Part shown: positions 37,659 through 46,461 of the stretch, piece by piece
How the letters are laid out: every line of letters begins with the position of its first letter
Position numbering within the stretch: the first letter of the stretch is position 1
DNA from: Virgibacillus doumboii
GTDB lineage: Bacteria; Bacillota; Bacilli; Bacillales; Amphibacillaceae
NCBI RefSeq assembly: GCF_902806455.1
Contig: NZ_CADCWQ010000001.1
Span: forward strand, 1,736,001-1,800,000
DNA: 64,000 nucleotides
Direction: 5' to 3'
Program-made: the position numbers and the translations under genes
The notes under the pieces: model-generated
The model's database searches: none
What the model was told of the DNA's origin: nothing
The model's input: the letters and a program-made list of their open reading frames with translations, nothing else

Positions 37659-38612
37659 TTGTCCACGGAATTAGCAACATTTGCAGGCGGATGCTTTTGG
37701 TGTATGGTAGAACCATTCGATGAGCGCCCGGGTATTATAAGTGTCGTTTCGGGTTATACAGGTGGAGATGTGGAAAATCCAACATATGAACAGGTGTGCT
37801 CGGATACTACAGGGCATGTGGAAGCGGTACAAATTGAATTCAATCCTGAAATCATGCCTTATGGTAAACTAGTGGAGATTTTTTGGCAGCAGATCGATCC
37901 AACCGATGCGGGCGGTCAGTTTAATGACAGGGGTGAGTCATACCAGACTGCTATTTTTTATCATAATGAAAAACAGCTGGAGGTTGCGGAACAATCAAAA
38001 CAAAGGCTGGAGGAAAGTGGAAAGTTCTCCAAACCGATAGTCACTCCTGTAATCCCTGCGAAGGCATTTTACCGGGCAGAGGAAAACCATCAGGATTATT
38101 ATAAAAAACAGTCGTTTCATTATCGGTTATATAAAAAAGGATCTGGCAGAGAGGATTTTATTAAAAAGAACTGGCAGCAAAAACCCGACAAATCCAAACT
38201 AAAAGAAAAATTAACCCCAATTCAATATAGTGTCACACAGGAAAATGGTACGGAAAGACCGTATGACAACGAATATTGGGATAATGAACAAGAGGGGATT
38301 TATGTTGATATTATATCTGGTGATGTACTATTTTCATCACATGATAAATTTGACGCGGGCTGTGGGTGGCCAAGCTTTACAAAACCGGTAGATCCTCATC
38401 AGGTAAATGAAAATACCGATACCTCACATGGTATGATCCGTACGGAAGTAAGAAGTAAAAATGCAGATTCTCATTTAGGACATGTTTTTGATGATGGGCC
38501 AAAAGATAAAGGTGGTCTGCGTTACTGTATGAATTCAGCTGCCATGCAGTTTATTCGAAAAGAAGAAATGAAAGAAAAAGGGTACGAAGAATATTTATAT
38601 CTTTTTAAATAG
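37659..38612 (+). CDS. msrAB: Fused peptide-methionine sulfoxide reductase MsrA-MsrB
   Basis: One 317-residue chain repairs both S- and R-methionine sulfoxide in oxidised proteins. MsrA (about 1-170) has the catalytic C12 in GGCFWC and EENHQDYY; MsrB (about 180-317) has DAGCGWPSF and the catalytic C290 in [10 protein letters not shown]. The MsrB part lacks the CxxC zinc pairs, so it is the zinc-free type. Start is TTG at 37659, 6 bases after GGAGGG. There is no signal peptide, so it is cytoplasmic. Confidence 0.96.
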   Translation: MSTELATFAGGCFWCMVEPFDERPGIISVVSGYTGGDVENPTYEQVCSDTTGHVEAVQIEFNPEIMPYGKLVEIFWQQIDPTDAGGQFNDRGESYQTAIFYHNEKQLEVAEQSKQRLEESGKFSKPIVTPVIPAKAFYRAEENHQDYYKKQSFHYRLYKKGSGREDFIKKNWQQKPDKSKLKEKLTPIQYSVTQENGTERPYDNEYWDNEQEGIYVDIISGDVLFSSHDKFDAGCGWPSFTKPVDPHQVNENTDTSHGMIRTEVRSKNADSHLGHVFDDGPKDKGGLRYCMNSAAMQFIRKEEMKEKGYEEYLYLFK

Positions 38613-38659
38613 AGTATACAATAATATAATTATGTAAACTAAAGAGGGAGTGATGGCAA

Positions 38660-38866
38660 ATGATTCATTTGAACTGGGAGAACCGTAAAACTATTAAAAA
38701 GATTGAGTGTGTTCATGCGGATGCAAAAAAGTTTGTTGTGCATAATAAACTGACACCCGGTAAACAGTACGATGTAAAAAATGAGACAGAAGAATTTTAT
38801 TTTATAATTGACAACAGTAACCGCTTAGGAGGTTTTCTTAAAGATTATTTTAAAGAGGTAAAATAA
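38660..38866 (+). CDS. Small conserved protein (DUF6501-like)
   Basis: A 68-residue protein: ECVHADAKKFVVHNKLTPGKQYDVKNETEEFYFIIDNSNRLGG (positions about 15-58) resembles a small Bacillaceae family I know as DUF6501. It looks like a compact beta-rich domain. GAGGGAGTG precedes the ATG and a terminator follows the stop. Function unknown. Confidence 0.7.
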   Translation: MIHLNWENRKTIKKIECVHADAKKFVVHNKLTPGKQYDVKNETEEFYFIIDNSNRLGGFLKDYFKEVK

Positions 38867-38889
38867 CAGGCTGCGACCTGTTATTTTTT
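38863..38889 (+). terminator. Terminator after the DUF6501-like gene
   Basis: ATAACAGG / CCTGTTAT stem with a 6-base loop and TTTTT tail, overlapping the stop codon. Confidence 0.85.
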
Positions 38890-39011
38890 ATATATGAGTC
38901 AATAAACTTTTTTAAACGTTTTCTATTCTTGGTATTTAATGATATAATTAATATATTATAAAAATATTTCAAATTTTTCTATTAACACTTTTGGAAAGGG
39001 GCTGAATCAGA

Positions 39012-39563
39012 TTGAAAAATATATATTTGCTTCGTCACTGCTCAGCAAATGGACAACATATAGATTCGCCGCTGACAAGTGAAGGCATAAGGCAAGCACA
39101 ATTACTTAATACCTTTTTTACGGAAAAGGATATTGTTGCTGACAGGATCATCTCAAGTCCATATTTACGTGCTATCGAAAGTATCAAGCCTTATGCGGAG
39201 GAAAATAATTTGGAAATCAATGTGGATAACCGGTTAAAGGAACGTATTTTAAGTGAGTATCCAATAGATGACTGGATAGAAGTACTGGAACAATCATTTT
39301 CTGATTTTGATTTCAGCCTGCCAGGCGGTGAATCCGGTAACGATGCCATAAAACGTGGTAAATCAGTTATTGACAATATTTTTTCAGATGAAAGTGCGAC
39401 AAATGTTATTATGGTTAGTCATGGAAATTTAATTGCCTTGTTACTTCATCAATATGATCGCAATTTTGGTTTTGAAGGGTGGAAGAATCTCCGAAACCCT
39501 GATATTTATTTAATCAATATTGATGATGACAAATATTCCATTCAATGCTTATGGAACGGTTAA
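39012..39563 (+). CDS. Histidine phosphatase (phosphoglycerate-mutase-like)
   Basis: A 183-residue protein of the histidine phosphatase superfamily. The phosphate-binding start is LLRHCSANGQ with His9, SSPYLRAIES holds the second Arg, and VSHGNLIALLL has the second catalytic His. The usual RHG(E/Q) reads RHC(S) here, a departure at the Gly. Start is TTG at 39012 after GGAAAGGGG. The substrate is not evident. Confidence 0.88.
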   Translation: MKNIYLLRHCSANGQHIDSPLTSEGIRQAQLLNTFFTEKDIVADRIISSPYLRAIESIKPYAEENNLEINVDNRLKERILSEYPIDDWIEVLEQSFSDFDFSLPGGESGNDAIKRGKSVIDNIFSDESATNVIMVSHGNLIALLLHQYDRNFGFEGWKNLRNPDIYLINIDDDKYSIQCLWNG

Positions 39564-39570
39564 TGTGTTC

Positions 39571-40761
39571 TTACAGGTACAGATTGGCCAGCATGATTCC
39601 CAGAGTTTCCTGGTATATTTCATCAAATTGACTAAACGGCAGCGGGTTAACACCACTTCCTAATTCAACTGTAAAACCCGGCCGTCTGAAATCCTGAATA
39701 AACCAATCTTTGTATCCTGCATAACTATCTACATACCTAATTGGTCGATAGCCGCTTACACGTGCGTATTCGTTTACGATATCCTGTGAAACGGGCGGCT
39801 CCAAGCCTTCAAAGCCCCAATAAATTACTTCTCCTTGTGTATGAAATGCATTCACTCGCAGAAAGTTTCTTTCTCGTGCCAATTCAGCCATCGCAATTGA
39901 CTCTGGTTCCGATAAAGGGTAGGGACCAGGATAATCTCTTGGTTGCGGCGAATCAGGTTTTCGTTGTGCCTCAATCTCCCAGAGTGCCGGATATTGATTA
40001 TTTAAGTCAACACCGGAAATATTCGCTTTCCAACTAGAAAAGTCTGTGTTTTGATTATTAATTGACAAAACCTGTTCCTGGTACTGGCCTGCAGCAGATG
40101 CGCCATTTAATACCAGATTGACACCATCCGGATTTACCATTGGGACAACCGATAAGCGTGTATCATTAAATAATGGCAGCATATTCAAACCACGAATTGG
40201 TCGTTTGTTCGTAAACGAAAGGGCATATTCATTTATAAATCGCATAATAACCGGTGTTGTTATCCATTCATTGGCATGAAAAGACCCATCAATATGAACT
40301 TGTTTACCGCCATTTCCTATTTGCAGTTCGATTAAATCCTTGCCCATTACTGAGCTGCCAATCACTTGCCTGAAGATAAACGGATAAACCAATAAAAGAT
40401 TATTCATATCTCGTACCATTTTTTCGAATGTATAATTATTAAAATCAGATAAAATCAAATTATCCACGCGTTGTGGAATAACAATTGATTGCCCTATTTG
40501 AAGGCTGGCCGAATCAATATTCTGGTTTGTCAATAATAGCATATCTACCGGGATATTATACCGGATTGCAATATTCCATAATGAATCATTTGCAGCAATT
40601 TGATAATCACTTTTGATATATCCTGGCAGTTGAACAATTTGTCCTACTGTAAGTTGATTTGCATTTATCTGAGGATTCGACTGTTCTATTAAAACGAGTG
40701 GAATATCAAACAACTGGCTGTAATACCAAAATGTATCAGTAGATCTTACAATTATTTCCAT
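39571..40761 (-). CDS. LysM-containing M14 peptidase (gamma-D-glutamyl-diaminoacid endopeptidase I-like)
   Basis: A 396-residue protein: two N-terminal LysM repeats (about 2-48 and 53-98) and an M14 zinc carboxypeptidase domain (about 110-396). Zinc ligands are in HANEW (HxxE) and VNAFHTQG; the catalytic Glu is in FTVELGSG. This layout matches Bacillus endopeptidase I, which cuts gamma-D-Glu-diaminopimelate bonds of spore or wall peptidoglycan. No signal peptide is visible, as for the sporulation enzyme. ATG 40761 lies 9 bases after GAGGAG; ATG 40767 is too close to it. Confidence 0.88.
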   Translation of the reverse strand: MEIIVRSTDTFWYYSQLFDIPLVLIEQSNPQINANQLTVGQIVQLPGYIKSDYQIAANDSLWNIAIRYNIPVDMLLLTNQNIDSASLQIGQSIVIPQRVDNLILSDFNNYTFEKMVRDMNNLLLVYPFIFRQVIGSSVMGKDLIELQIGNGGKQVHIDGSFHANEWITTPVIMRFINEYALSFTNKRPIRGLNMLPLFNDTRLSVVPMVNPDGVNLVLNGASAAGQYQEQVLSINNQNTDFSSWKANISGVDLNNQYPALWEIEAQRKPDSPQPRDYPGPYPLSEPESIAMAELARERNFLRVNAFHTQGEVIYWGFEGLEPPVSQDIVNEYARVSGYRPIRYVDSYAGYKDWFIQDFRRPGFTVELGSGVNPLPFSQFDEIYQETLGIMLANLYL

Positions 40762-40909
40762 GTACATTCTCTCCTCTATATACGAATAATAAATAATATG
40801 TATAAACGCCTGACTATGTGTATTTTCAACTTGAAAGAAAAGGAAATATTCTGTAGTATTGTTTATAGAATTTATGGTATTTGCCCTTACATAATAGGAG
40901 GAGATATAC

Positions 40910-41149
40910 TTGGCATTTGTTATTACGTCACCATGTATAGGTGAAAAATCCGGCGAATGTGTCGAAGTTTGCCCGGTTGATTGTATAGAAGAAGGAAAAG
41001 ATATGTTTTATATTGATCCGGACATTTGCATTGACTGCGGAGCATGTGAAGCCGTCTGCCCGGTTGAGGCAATATACATGGAAGATGAGGTTCCGGAAGA
41101 AGAAAACGAATATATTGCATTAAATCGCAAGTTTTTTGAAGAGCAATAG
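40910..41149 (+). CDS. fdxA: 7Fe ferredoxin ([3Fe-4S][4Fe-4S])
   Basis: A 79-residue ferredoxin. C9, C17, C21 and C25 (PCIGEKSGECVEVCPVDC) and CIDCGACEAVCP follow the spacing of Azotobacter-type 7Fe ferredoxins rather than 2[4Fe-4S] clostridial ones. The acidic C-terminus is typical of an electron carrier. Start is TTG at 40910, seven bases after AGGAGG. It has its own terminator. The partner is unknown; nitrate reductase NarGHI uses quinol and does not need it. Confidence 0.93.
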   Translation: MAFVITSPCIGEKSGECVEVCPVDCIEEGKDMFYIDPDICIDCGACEAVCPVEAIYMEDEVPEEENEYIALNRKFFEEQ

Positions 41150-41154
41150 ACTGT

Positions 41155-41187
41155 TGCCGCTACTCCTGATAGTAGCGGCATTATTTT
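41155..41187. terminator. Terminator between ferredoxin and acylphosphatase genes
   Basis: TGCCGCTACT / AGTAGCGGCA stem with a 6-base loop and ATTATTTT tail. The genes converge here. Confidence 0.87.
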
Positions 41188-41450
41188 ATGGAAAAATCAG
41201 TGTATCCCTTATGTTCTTCTTTGGTATCCAGCTTTAAATCGTCAACCCGGATAAACCGGTTAAAGCCTTTTTTTAACTCATTTATAAATGCATTAACTGC
41301 TTGTTCATCACCCTCAGCCTCGAGTTCAACCGTACCATCCGTTTTATTTTTGACCCATCCCGAAAGGTTATATTCATTTGCTTTCTGCATCGTTGAATAC
41401 CGAAAGCCTACACCCTGAACACGACCAATTACGACAGCATGTACAAACAT
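41181..41450 (-). CDS. acyP: Acylphosphatase
   Basis: An 89-residue ferredoxin-like alpha/beta protein that hydrolyses acyl phosphates. The catalytic pair is R17 (GRVQGVGFRYSTM) and N35 (GWVKNKTDGTVELEAEG). I chose ATG 41450 because GAGGTGA lies 5-6 bases before it; two codons further upstream are possible starts but overlap that site. Confidence 0.93.
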   Translation of the reverse strand: MFVHAVVIGRVQGVGFRYSTMQKANEYNLSGWVKNKTDGTVELEAEGDEQAVNAFINELKKGFNRFIRVDDLKLDTKEEHKGYTDFSIK

Positions 41451-41554
41451 TAACATCACCTCTATATTAAAGTATTACCGAAGACCGGGAAGACCTTGGC
41501 AGAATAAACTTTTTGATCTGCAAATTAGATTTGACAATTATTTTACTTTTTCCA

Positions 41555-41570
41555 TGTGATAAATGTCACA
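41555..41570. promoter_or_regulatory. FNR-type box upstream of the nar region
   Basis: TGTGATAAATGTCACA is a perfect TGTGA-N6-TCACA dyad, the Fnr (CRP-family) consensus of Bacillus anaerobic genes. It lies 134 bp before the hemerythrin-like gene that opens the nar cluster. Candidate -10 sequences are TAATTG near 41593 or the extended TGATATGCT at 41617-41625. Confidence 0.7.
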
Positions 41571-41703
41571 TATGTTGAAATCTTCTCACGAATTAATTGT
41601 TCAGGAAAATATTACATGATATGCTACACCTAAAGATGAATTGCTTCTATTCTCATTATAACTATTTTGAGAAATAAATAATACTGAAAGAGGTGAACAT
41701 TTT

Positions 41704-42120
41704 ATGTCAGGTCCTGCGCTGAAACATGTCGACAGTCACACGGCCATCCATGAAGCAGCATTAAATGAAGCGATTGAACTAACCAATCTGCTTGATAAGC
41801 TTGTCAAAGACAATCAAATAGAAAAAGCCTCGGAACTATCCTATGTTCTAATTGAACAGTGGGAAACGAGAACACTAAGGCATGCGGACTCTGAAGAAGA
41901 AGGGTTATACAAAGAAATAGTTGAGGAAAAACCTGAATTAAAAGATGATATTGTTGCCTTAATCAGAGATCATGATTTGTTAAGAATACTTGTTAAAAAA
42001 ATTAAATCAACACTGAAGGACAATGGTGTTAGTGATGCCGTTGTTCAGCAATTTCAATCGTTGATTATCGTAGACGAACTGCATAATGAAAAAGAAATGG
42101 AAGTACTGCCGGATCACTGA
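41704..42120 (+). CDS. Hemerythrin-like (HHE) protein
   Basis: A 138-residue all-helical protein with spaced His/Glu residues typical of HHE cation-binding domains: HTAIHEAALNEAIEL, RHADSEEEGLY, LIRDHDLLRIL and DELHNEKEMEVLP. Such proteins bind a di-iron centre and sense or handle O2/NO. First gene after an FNR-type box and four genes ahead of narH, it is likely induced with nitrate respiration, perhaps for NO or oxygen protection (inference). GAGGTGA precedes the ATG. Confidence 0.8.
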   Translation: MSGPALKHVDSHTAIHEAALNEAIELTNLLDKLVKDNQIEKASELSYVLIEQWETRTLRHADSEEEGLYKEIVEEKPELKDDIVALIRDHDLLRILVKKIKSTLKDNGVSDAVVQQFQSLIIVDELHNEKEMEVLPDH

Positions 42121-42156
42121 TTGAAAAGAACGATTGCAGCTGTGGAGGTGAAAGGC

Positions 42157-42471
42157 ATGGAGTCAAAACAATCTGGTAAGGAACAGCCCTTACGAGTGGT
42201 TTTGCCAGAATTATATACTTTTGTAACGGAGGGATTGGAAGATCTCCATAACATTCATCCTTATGATATTCAGTTATACGGGGTGGAAGAAGAAACCGGA
42301 TATCAGCTGATTTTTTATTTCGGCGAAGGGTATTCACACCAGGAATCAATATTCTTTTCTCATAGTTCAATAGAAAAAAAGGATAGTGAGATAACTGATT
42401 TCGTTGAAAAATTTGGAGAATCCTGTAAAGAAGTAATGATAGCTGATTATTTTAAGATGATGAAACCATAG
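42157..42471 (+). CDS. Unrecognised protein in the nar cluster
   Basis: A 104-residue soluble protein I do not recognise. It has an IHPYDIQLYGVEEETGYQLIFYFGEG core that looks like beta-strands, and a helical C-terminus ending YFKMMKP. ATG 42157 lies 6 bases after a perfect GGAGGTG; a TTG at 42121 abutting the previous stop is less likely. It sits between the hemerythrin-like gene and narG on one strand with tight spacing, so a role tied to nitrate respiration is plausible but unproven. Confidence 0.7.
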   Translation: MESKQSGKEQPLRVVLPELYTFVTEGLEDLHNIHPYDIQLYGVEEETGYQLIFYFGEGYSHQESIFFSHSSIEKKDSEITDFVEKFGESCKEVMIADYFKMMKP

Positions 42472-42500
42472 TGACTTCAAATAGAAAAGGGGAAAATATA

Positions 42501-42779
42501 ATGTTTTTGTTTGAAGATGATGTTAGTTATGTTCAGGATAGAGAAGATTTACTTGCACTCTTGAAAATGAGGTTTGGTGAAGTTCCGCCAAAAATTGTTG
42601 AATCAATTTATGCCATCGAGCAGTATGACACATTGGAACGTTTAATAATAGTAGCTTCAAATGTACCAAGCTTAAAAGTTTTTATTGAAGAATTGGAAGC
42701 TGGTTCAGGCAGTTTTAAAATCCTTGGCGAACGATTTAATCCAATTGAAAAAAGTGGTGGTTTAAATGAAGAGCAGTAA
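42501..42779 (+). CDS. Small helical protein preceding narG (DUF4351-like motif)
   Basis: A 92-residue protein. LLALLKMRFGEVPPKIVESIYAIEQYDTLERLIIVASNVPSLKVFIEEL (positions about 14-62) resembles the DUF4351 pattern (LL..RFG.LP.....I..L....LE.L........SL..F) found in some Rpn-type nuclease proteins, but no nuclease domain is present. ATG 42501 follows AAAAGGGG. Its last 14 bases overlap narG, implying translational coupling. Function unknown. Confidence 0.65.
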   Translation: MFLFEDDVSYVQDREDLLALLKMRFGEVPPKIVESIYAIEQYDTLERLIIVASNVPSLKVFIEELEAGSGSFKILGERFNPIEKSGGLNEEQ

Positions 42780-45700
42780 TAAGCTATTGGAATCATTGAA
42801 ACATATTCGTCATGGCAGCCGAATCAATGATGGCTGGACAGAAGAAAGTCCGCGTCCTCGTGATTCAGAAGATATATACCGGAGACGCTGGCAGCATGAC
42901 AAGATTGTCAGGTCCACACATGGAGTAAACTGTACCGGATCATGCAGCTGGAAAATTTATGTTAAAGACGGGATTATTACATCTGAAACACAACAGACAG
43001 ACTATCCGAGTACCGGAGATGACTTTCCGGAGTATGAACCACGCGGATGCCCTAGGGGAGCCAGTTTCTCCTGGTATACGTACAGCCCGATACGAGTAAA
43101 GTATCCATATGTTCGCAGTGACCTTTACGAGTTATGGAAACAGGAGCGGGATCAAGGTAATGACCCTGTTAAAGCATGGGAAAACATTGCTGATAACCCT
43201 GAAAAGCGTGCTAGATATGTTGGAGCCAGGGGTAAAGGCGGTTTTGTTCGTGCAACATGGCAGGACATGTGTGAAATCATTGCCAGCTCAACCATCCATA
43301 CGATTAAAAAATATGGACCTGACCGTGTAGCAGGATTCAGTCCCATTCCTGCCATGTCCATGGTAAGTTATGCAGCGGGAACCCGTTTTCTCTCATTAAT
43401 TGGAGGAACTATTTTAAGTTTCTATGACTGGTATGCTGATTTGCCGCCAGCTTCACCACAAGTTTGGGGAGAACAGACGGATGTTCCGGAAAGTGCTGAC
43501 TGGTACAATTCCAAATACTTTATCATTTGGGGAACAAACCTGCCGCAGACTCGTACACCTGATGCGCACTTTATGGTGGAGGCAAGATATAACGGTACAA
43601 AAGTCGTCGGCGTCAGTCCGGACTATGCAGAATATGAGAAATTTGCCGATATTTGGCTCCCGGCACGTGCTGGTACAGATGCAGCTTTGGCAATGGCAAT
43701 GACACACGTTATTTTAAAAGAATTTTATGTCGATAAAGAAACTCCATATTTTAATGACTATGCCAAAAAATTCACTGACCTGCCTTATTTGGTTACCGTC
43801 GATGAACATAATGGCGAATTCCGAAGTAACCGCTTCCTGCGTGCATCCGATTTAAATGATGAGCATGATCTTGGTGAATGGAAAACAATCGTGTGGAATT
43901 CTGCTACAGATCAACTGGAAGTACCAAATGGAAGTTTGGGATTCCGTTGGGATGGAGGCAGCAAATGGAACTTGCAACTGGATAAAGAAGATGGCAGTTT
44001 AATAGATCCTGAACTAAGTTTCATTAATAAACATGATGAAACGGTTACGGTGAGTTTCCCATATTTTGCAGAGAAGCAGGGGGATATCGTTAAACGTGGA
44101 GTGCCTGTCAGAGAAATAACTGACAGTTCAGGCAAAAAATTAAAAATTACTACGGTCTACGATCTGATGATGGCTCATACTGGCGTTGACCGTGGACTTC
44201 CTGGCGACTACCCTTCAGATTATAACGATCCGAAGCCATATACACCAGCATGGCAGGAGTCGATTACAGGAGTAAACAGAAACCATGCCATCAAAGTAGC
44301 AAGAGAATTTGCTGACAATGCAGAACGTACAAAAGGAAAATCCATGATTGCTCTGGGTGGCGGAACAAATCACTGGTTCCACAGTGACCAAATCTATCGG
44401 GCCATTTTAAATCTAGTGTTACTGACAGGTTCACAAGGTGTAAATGGTGGTGGATGGGCCCATTATGTTGGTCAGGAGAAAGTCCGTCCACAAGAAGGGT
44501 GGCAGCAGGTTGCTTTTGCAAATGACTGGCAAAAACCACCACGCTTCCAAAATGGAACATCCTATTTTTATTTCATGACCGATCAGTTCCGTTATGAATC
44601 AATACCGGATGAAGTGGAAAAAACAGACTGGGGCAGCAAGTATAATGCTATGCATCCTGCAGACTTAAATGCGCTGTCAGCAAGACTTGGATGGCTGCCG
44701 TCCTATCCACAGTTCTCACAAAACTCTATTAATCTGGTAAAAGAGAGCCGTGACAGAGGGGCACAAACAGAGCAAGAGATTATTGATGATGTCGTAAGTC
44801 AAATTAAAGAAGAAAAGATTGACTGGGCGATTGAAAATCCGGATGATCCAAGAAACTTCCCAAGAGTGTTTTTCAACTGGCGGTCAAACCTGCTTGGAGA
44901 TAGTGGTAAAGGACATGAATTCTTTGTAAAACACTTGGTTGGCGGTGACAATCAGGTGCTTGCCGAACCGGAAAATTCATGGCAGCCAGAAACAGTGAAA
45001 CTAAAAGATGAAGCACCTACCGGAAAAGCCGATCTACTTGTAAGTGTTGATTTCCGGATGACAAGTTCAGGATTATTTTCTGACATTGTACTGCCTGCTG
45101 CTACGTGGTATGAAAAGAATGATATCAGCAGTACGGATTTACATCCTTTTGTTCATCCGTTCAATGCAGCAATTTCCCCGCCATGGGAAGCAAAAAGTGA
45201 CTGGAACACATTCCGTGAGATTAGTAAGGTCTTCTCAGAACTTGCTGAAAAACACCTTCCAGCAACAGAGGATCTGGTTACATCACCATTGGGACATGAT
45301 TCCCCGGGTGAAATTGCGCAGTCTATGGGTAAAATTAAAGACTGGCGAAAAGGTGAGGTCGAAGCAATACCTGGTAAGACTATGCCAAGCTTTAAAGTAG
45401 TGGATCGTGATTATCCAAATGTTTACCAGAAAATGACGTCGGTAGGTCCGCTTATTAAAAAAGGCTACGGAGGTAAAGGGGTTACAATTCCAGGTGAAAA
45501 AGTTTACGACGAACTCGGTAGCCGACTCGGTAAATCAAGACGTGAAGGAATAGGAAAAGGAAATCCTGATTTGTATACGGATGAACAAGCAATAAACGCT
45601 ATTCTTTTAATGTCTGGAGCCACAAATGGGAAGCGGGCTGTTGAAGGCTGGAAATCATTAGAGGTAAAAACAGGACAAAAACTTGAAGAAATTTCCAAAG

Positions 45701-46461
45701 CACGTGAAGAAGAAGATCATACATTACGTGATTTAAGCATCCAACCGCGTAATGCCATATCAACACCAGTTTGGAGTGGATTGGAAAAAGATCATCGCCG
45801 GTATTCGCCATTTACCGTTAATACGGAATACAACATTCCATGGCGAACATTGACTGGTCGGCAAAGTTTCTATCTTGATCATGAAATGATGCTTGATTAT
45901 GGTGAAGGACTTCCACTATATCTGCCACCATTACGATATGGGCCATTTCTGAAAAAAGAAGAAGGCGTTGAGGAAAACGAAAACAAGTCAATTACAGTAA
46001 GATACTTGACGCCACACCAAAAATGGGGCATCCATACGATGTTTACCGATACAACGAATATGTCCACCTTATTCAGAGGCTGGCAGACAATCTGGATGAA
46101 TGAAGAAGATGCTGCTTCAATTGACCTTAAGGATAATGATTTTGTGGAAGTTTATAACCGGAATGGAGCAATTGCCGCACGAGTAGTTGTGACCTATCGG
46201 ATACCAAGAGGAATGGCTTACATGTATCACGCACAGGATCGGACGCTCGGGGTTCCGGCAACAACCATCACCAAGAATGGTGGCAAGAGGCGCGGTGGAA
46301 CCCATAACAGCGTAACCCGTATCACACTTAAAGGAACACATATGATTGGCGGTTACTCACAGTTAAGTTATGGATTCAATTATTACGGCCCAACTGGTCA
46401 TCAACGTGACACAATCGCAGTAATAAGAGCATTGAAGGAGGTTGACTGGCTTGAGAATTAA
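42766..46461 (+). CDS. narG: Respiratory nitrate reductase, alpha subunit
   Basis: The catalytic subunit that reduces nitrate to nitrite at bis-MGD molybdenum, on the inner face of the membrane. The 1231-residue chain keeps the FS0 ligands H52, C56, C60 and C95, offset by three from E. coli (H49, C53, C57, C92). The molybdenum-ligand Asp is at D225 (WYADLPPAS), matching E. coli D222. QTRTPDAHFMVEARYNGTK and GTDAALAMAM are conserved. No twin-arginine signal is present. It overlaps the preceding small gene and the narH start. Confidence 0.98.
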   Translation: MKSSNKLLESLKHIRHGSRINDGWTEESPRPRDSEDIYRRRWQHDKIVRSTHGVNCTGSCSWKIYVKDGIITSETQQTDYPSTGDDFPEYEPRGCPRGASFSWYTYSPIRVKYPYVRSDLYELWKQERDQGNDPVKAWENIADNPEKRARYVGARGKGGFVRATWQDMCEIIASSTIHTIKKYGPDRVAGFSPIPAMSMVSYAAGTRFLSLIGGTILSFYDWYADLPPASPQVWGEQTDVPESADWYNSKYFIIWGTNLPQTRTPDAHFMVEARYNGTKVVGVSPDYAEYEKFADIWLPARAGTDAALAMAMTHVILKEFYVDKETPYFNDYAKKFTDLPYLVTVDEHNGEFRSNRFLRASDLNDEHDLGEWKTIVWNSATDQLEVPNGSLGFRWDGGSKWNLQLDKEDGSLIDPELSFINKHDETVTVSFPYFAEKQGDIVKRGVPVREITDSSGKKLKITTVYDLMMAHTGVDRGLPGDYPSDYNDPKPYTPAWQESITGVNRNHAIKVAREFADNAERTKGKSMIALGGGTNHWFHSDQIYRAILNLVLLTGSQGVNGGGWAHYVGQEKVRPQEGWQQVAFANDWQKPPRFQNGTSYFYFMTDQFRYESIPDEVEKTDWGSKYNAMHPADLNALSARLGWLPSYPQFSQNSINLVKESRDRGAQTEQEIIDDVVSQIKEEKIDWAIENPDDPRNFPRVFFNWRSNLLGDSGKGHEFFVKHLVGGDNQVLAEPENSWQPETVKLKDEAPTGKADLLVSVDFRMTSSGLFSDIVLPAATWYEKNDISSTDLHPFVHPFNAAISPPWEAKSDWNTFREISKVFSELAEKHLPATEDLVTSPLGHDSPGEIAQSMGKIKDWRKGEVEAIPGKTMPSFKVVDRDYPNVYQKMTSVGPLIKKGYGGKGVTIPGEKVYDELGSRLGKSRREGIGKGNPDLYTDEQAINAILLMSGATNGKRAVEGWKSLEVKTGQKLEEISKAREEEDHTLRDLSIQPRNAISTPVWSGLEKDHRRYSPFTVNTEYNIPWRTLTGRQSFYLDHEMMLDYGEGLPLYLPPLRYGPFLKKEEGVEENENKSITVRYLTPHQKWGIHTMFTDTTNMSTLFRGWQTIWMNEEDAASIDLKDNDFVEVYNRNGAIAARVVVTYRIPRGMAYMYHAQDRTLGVPATTITKNGGKRRGGTHNSVTRITLKGTHMIGGYSQLSYGFNYYGPTGHQRDTIAVIRALKEVDWLEN

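Noticed and set aside
42766..46461. Tat export of NarG because tat genes are in the same window
   Set aside because: NarG has no twin-arginine signal or cleavable leader, and NarGHI of Firmicutes faces the cytoplasm.
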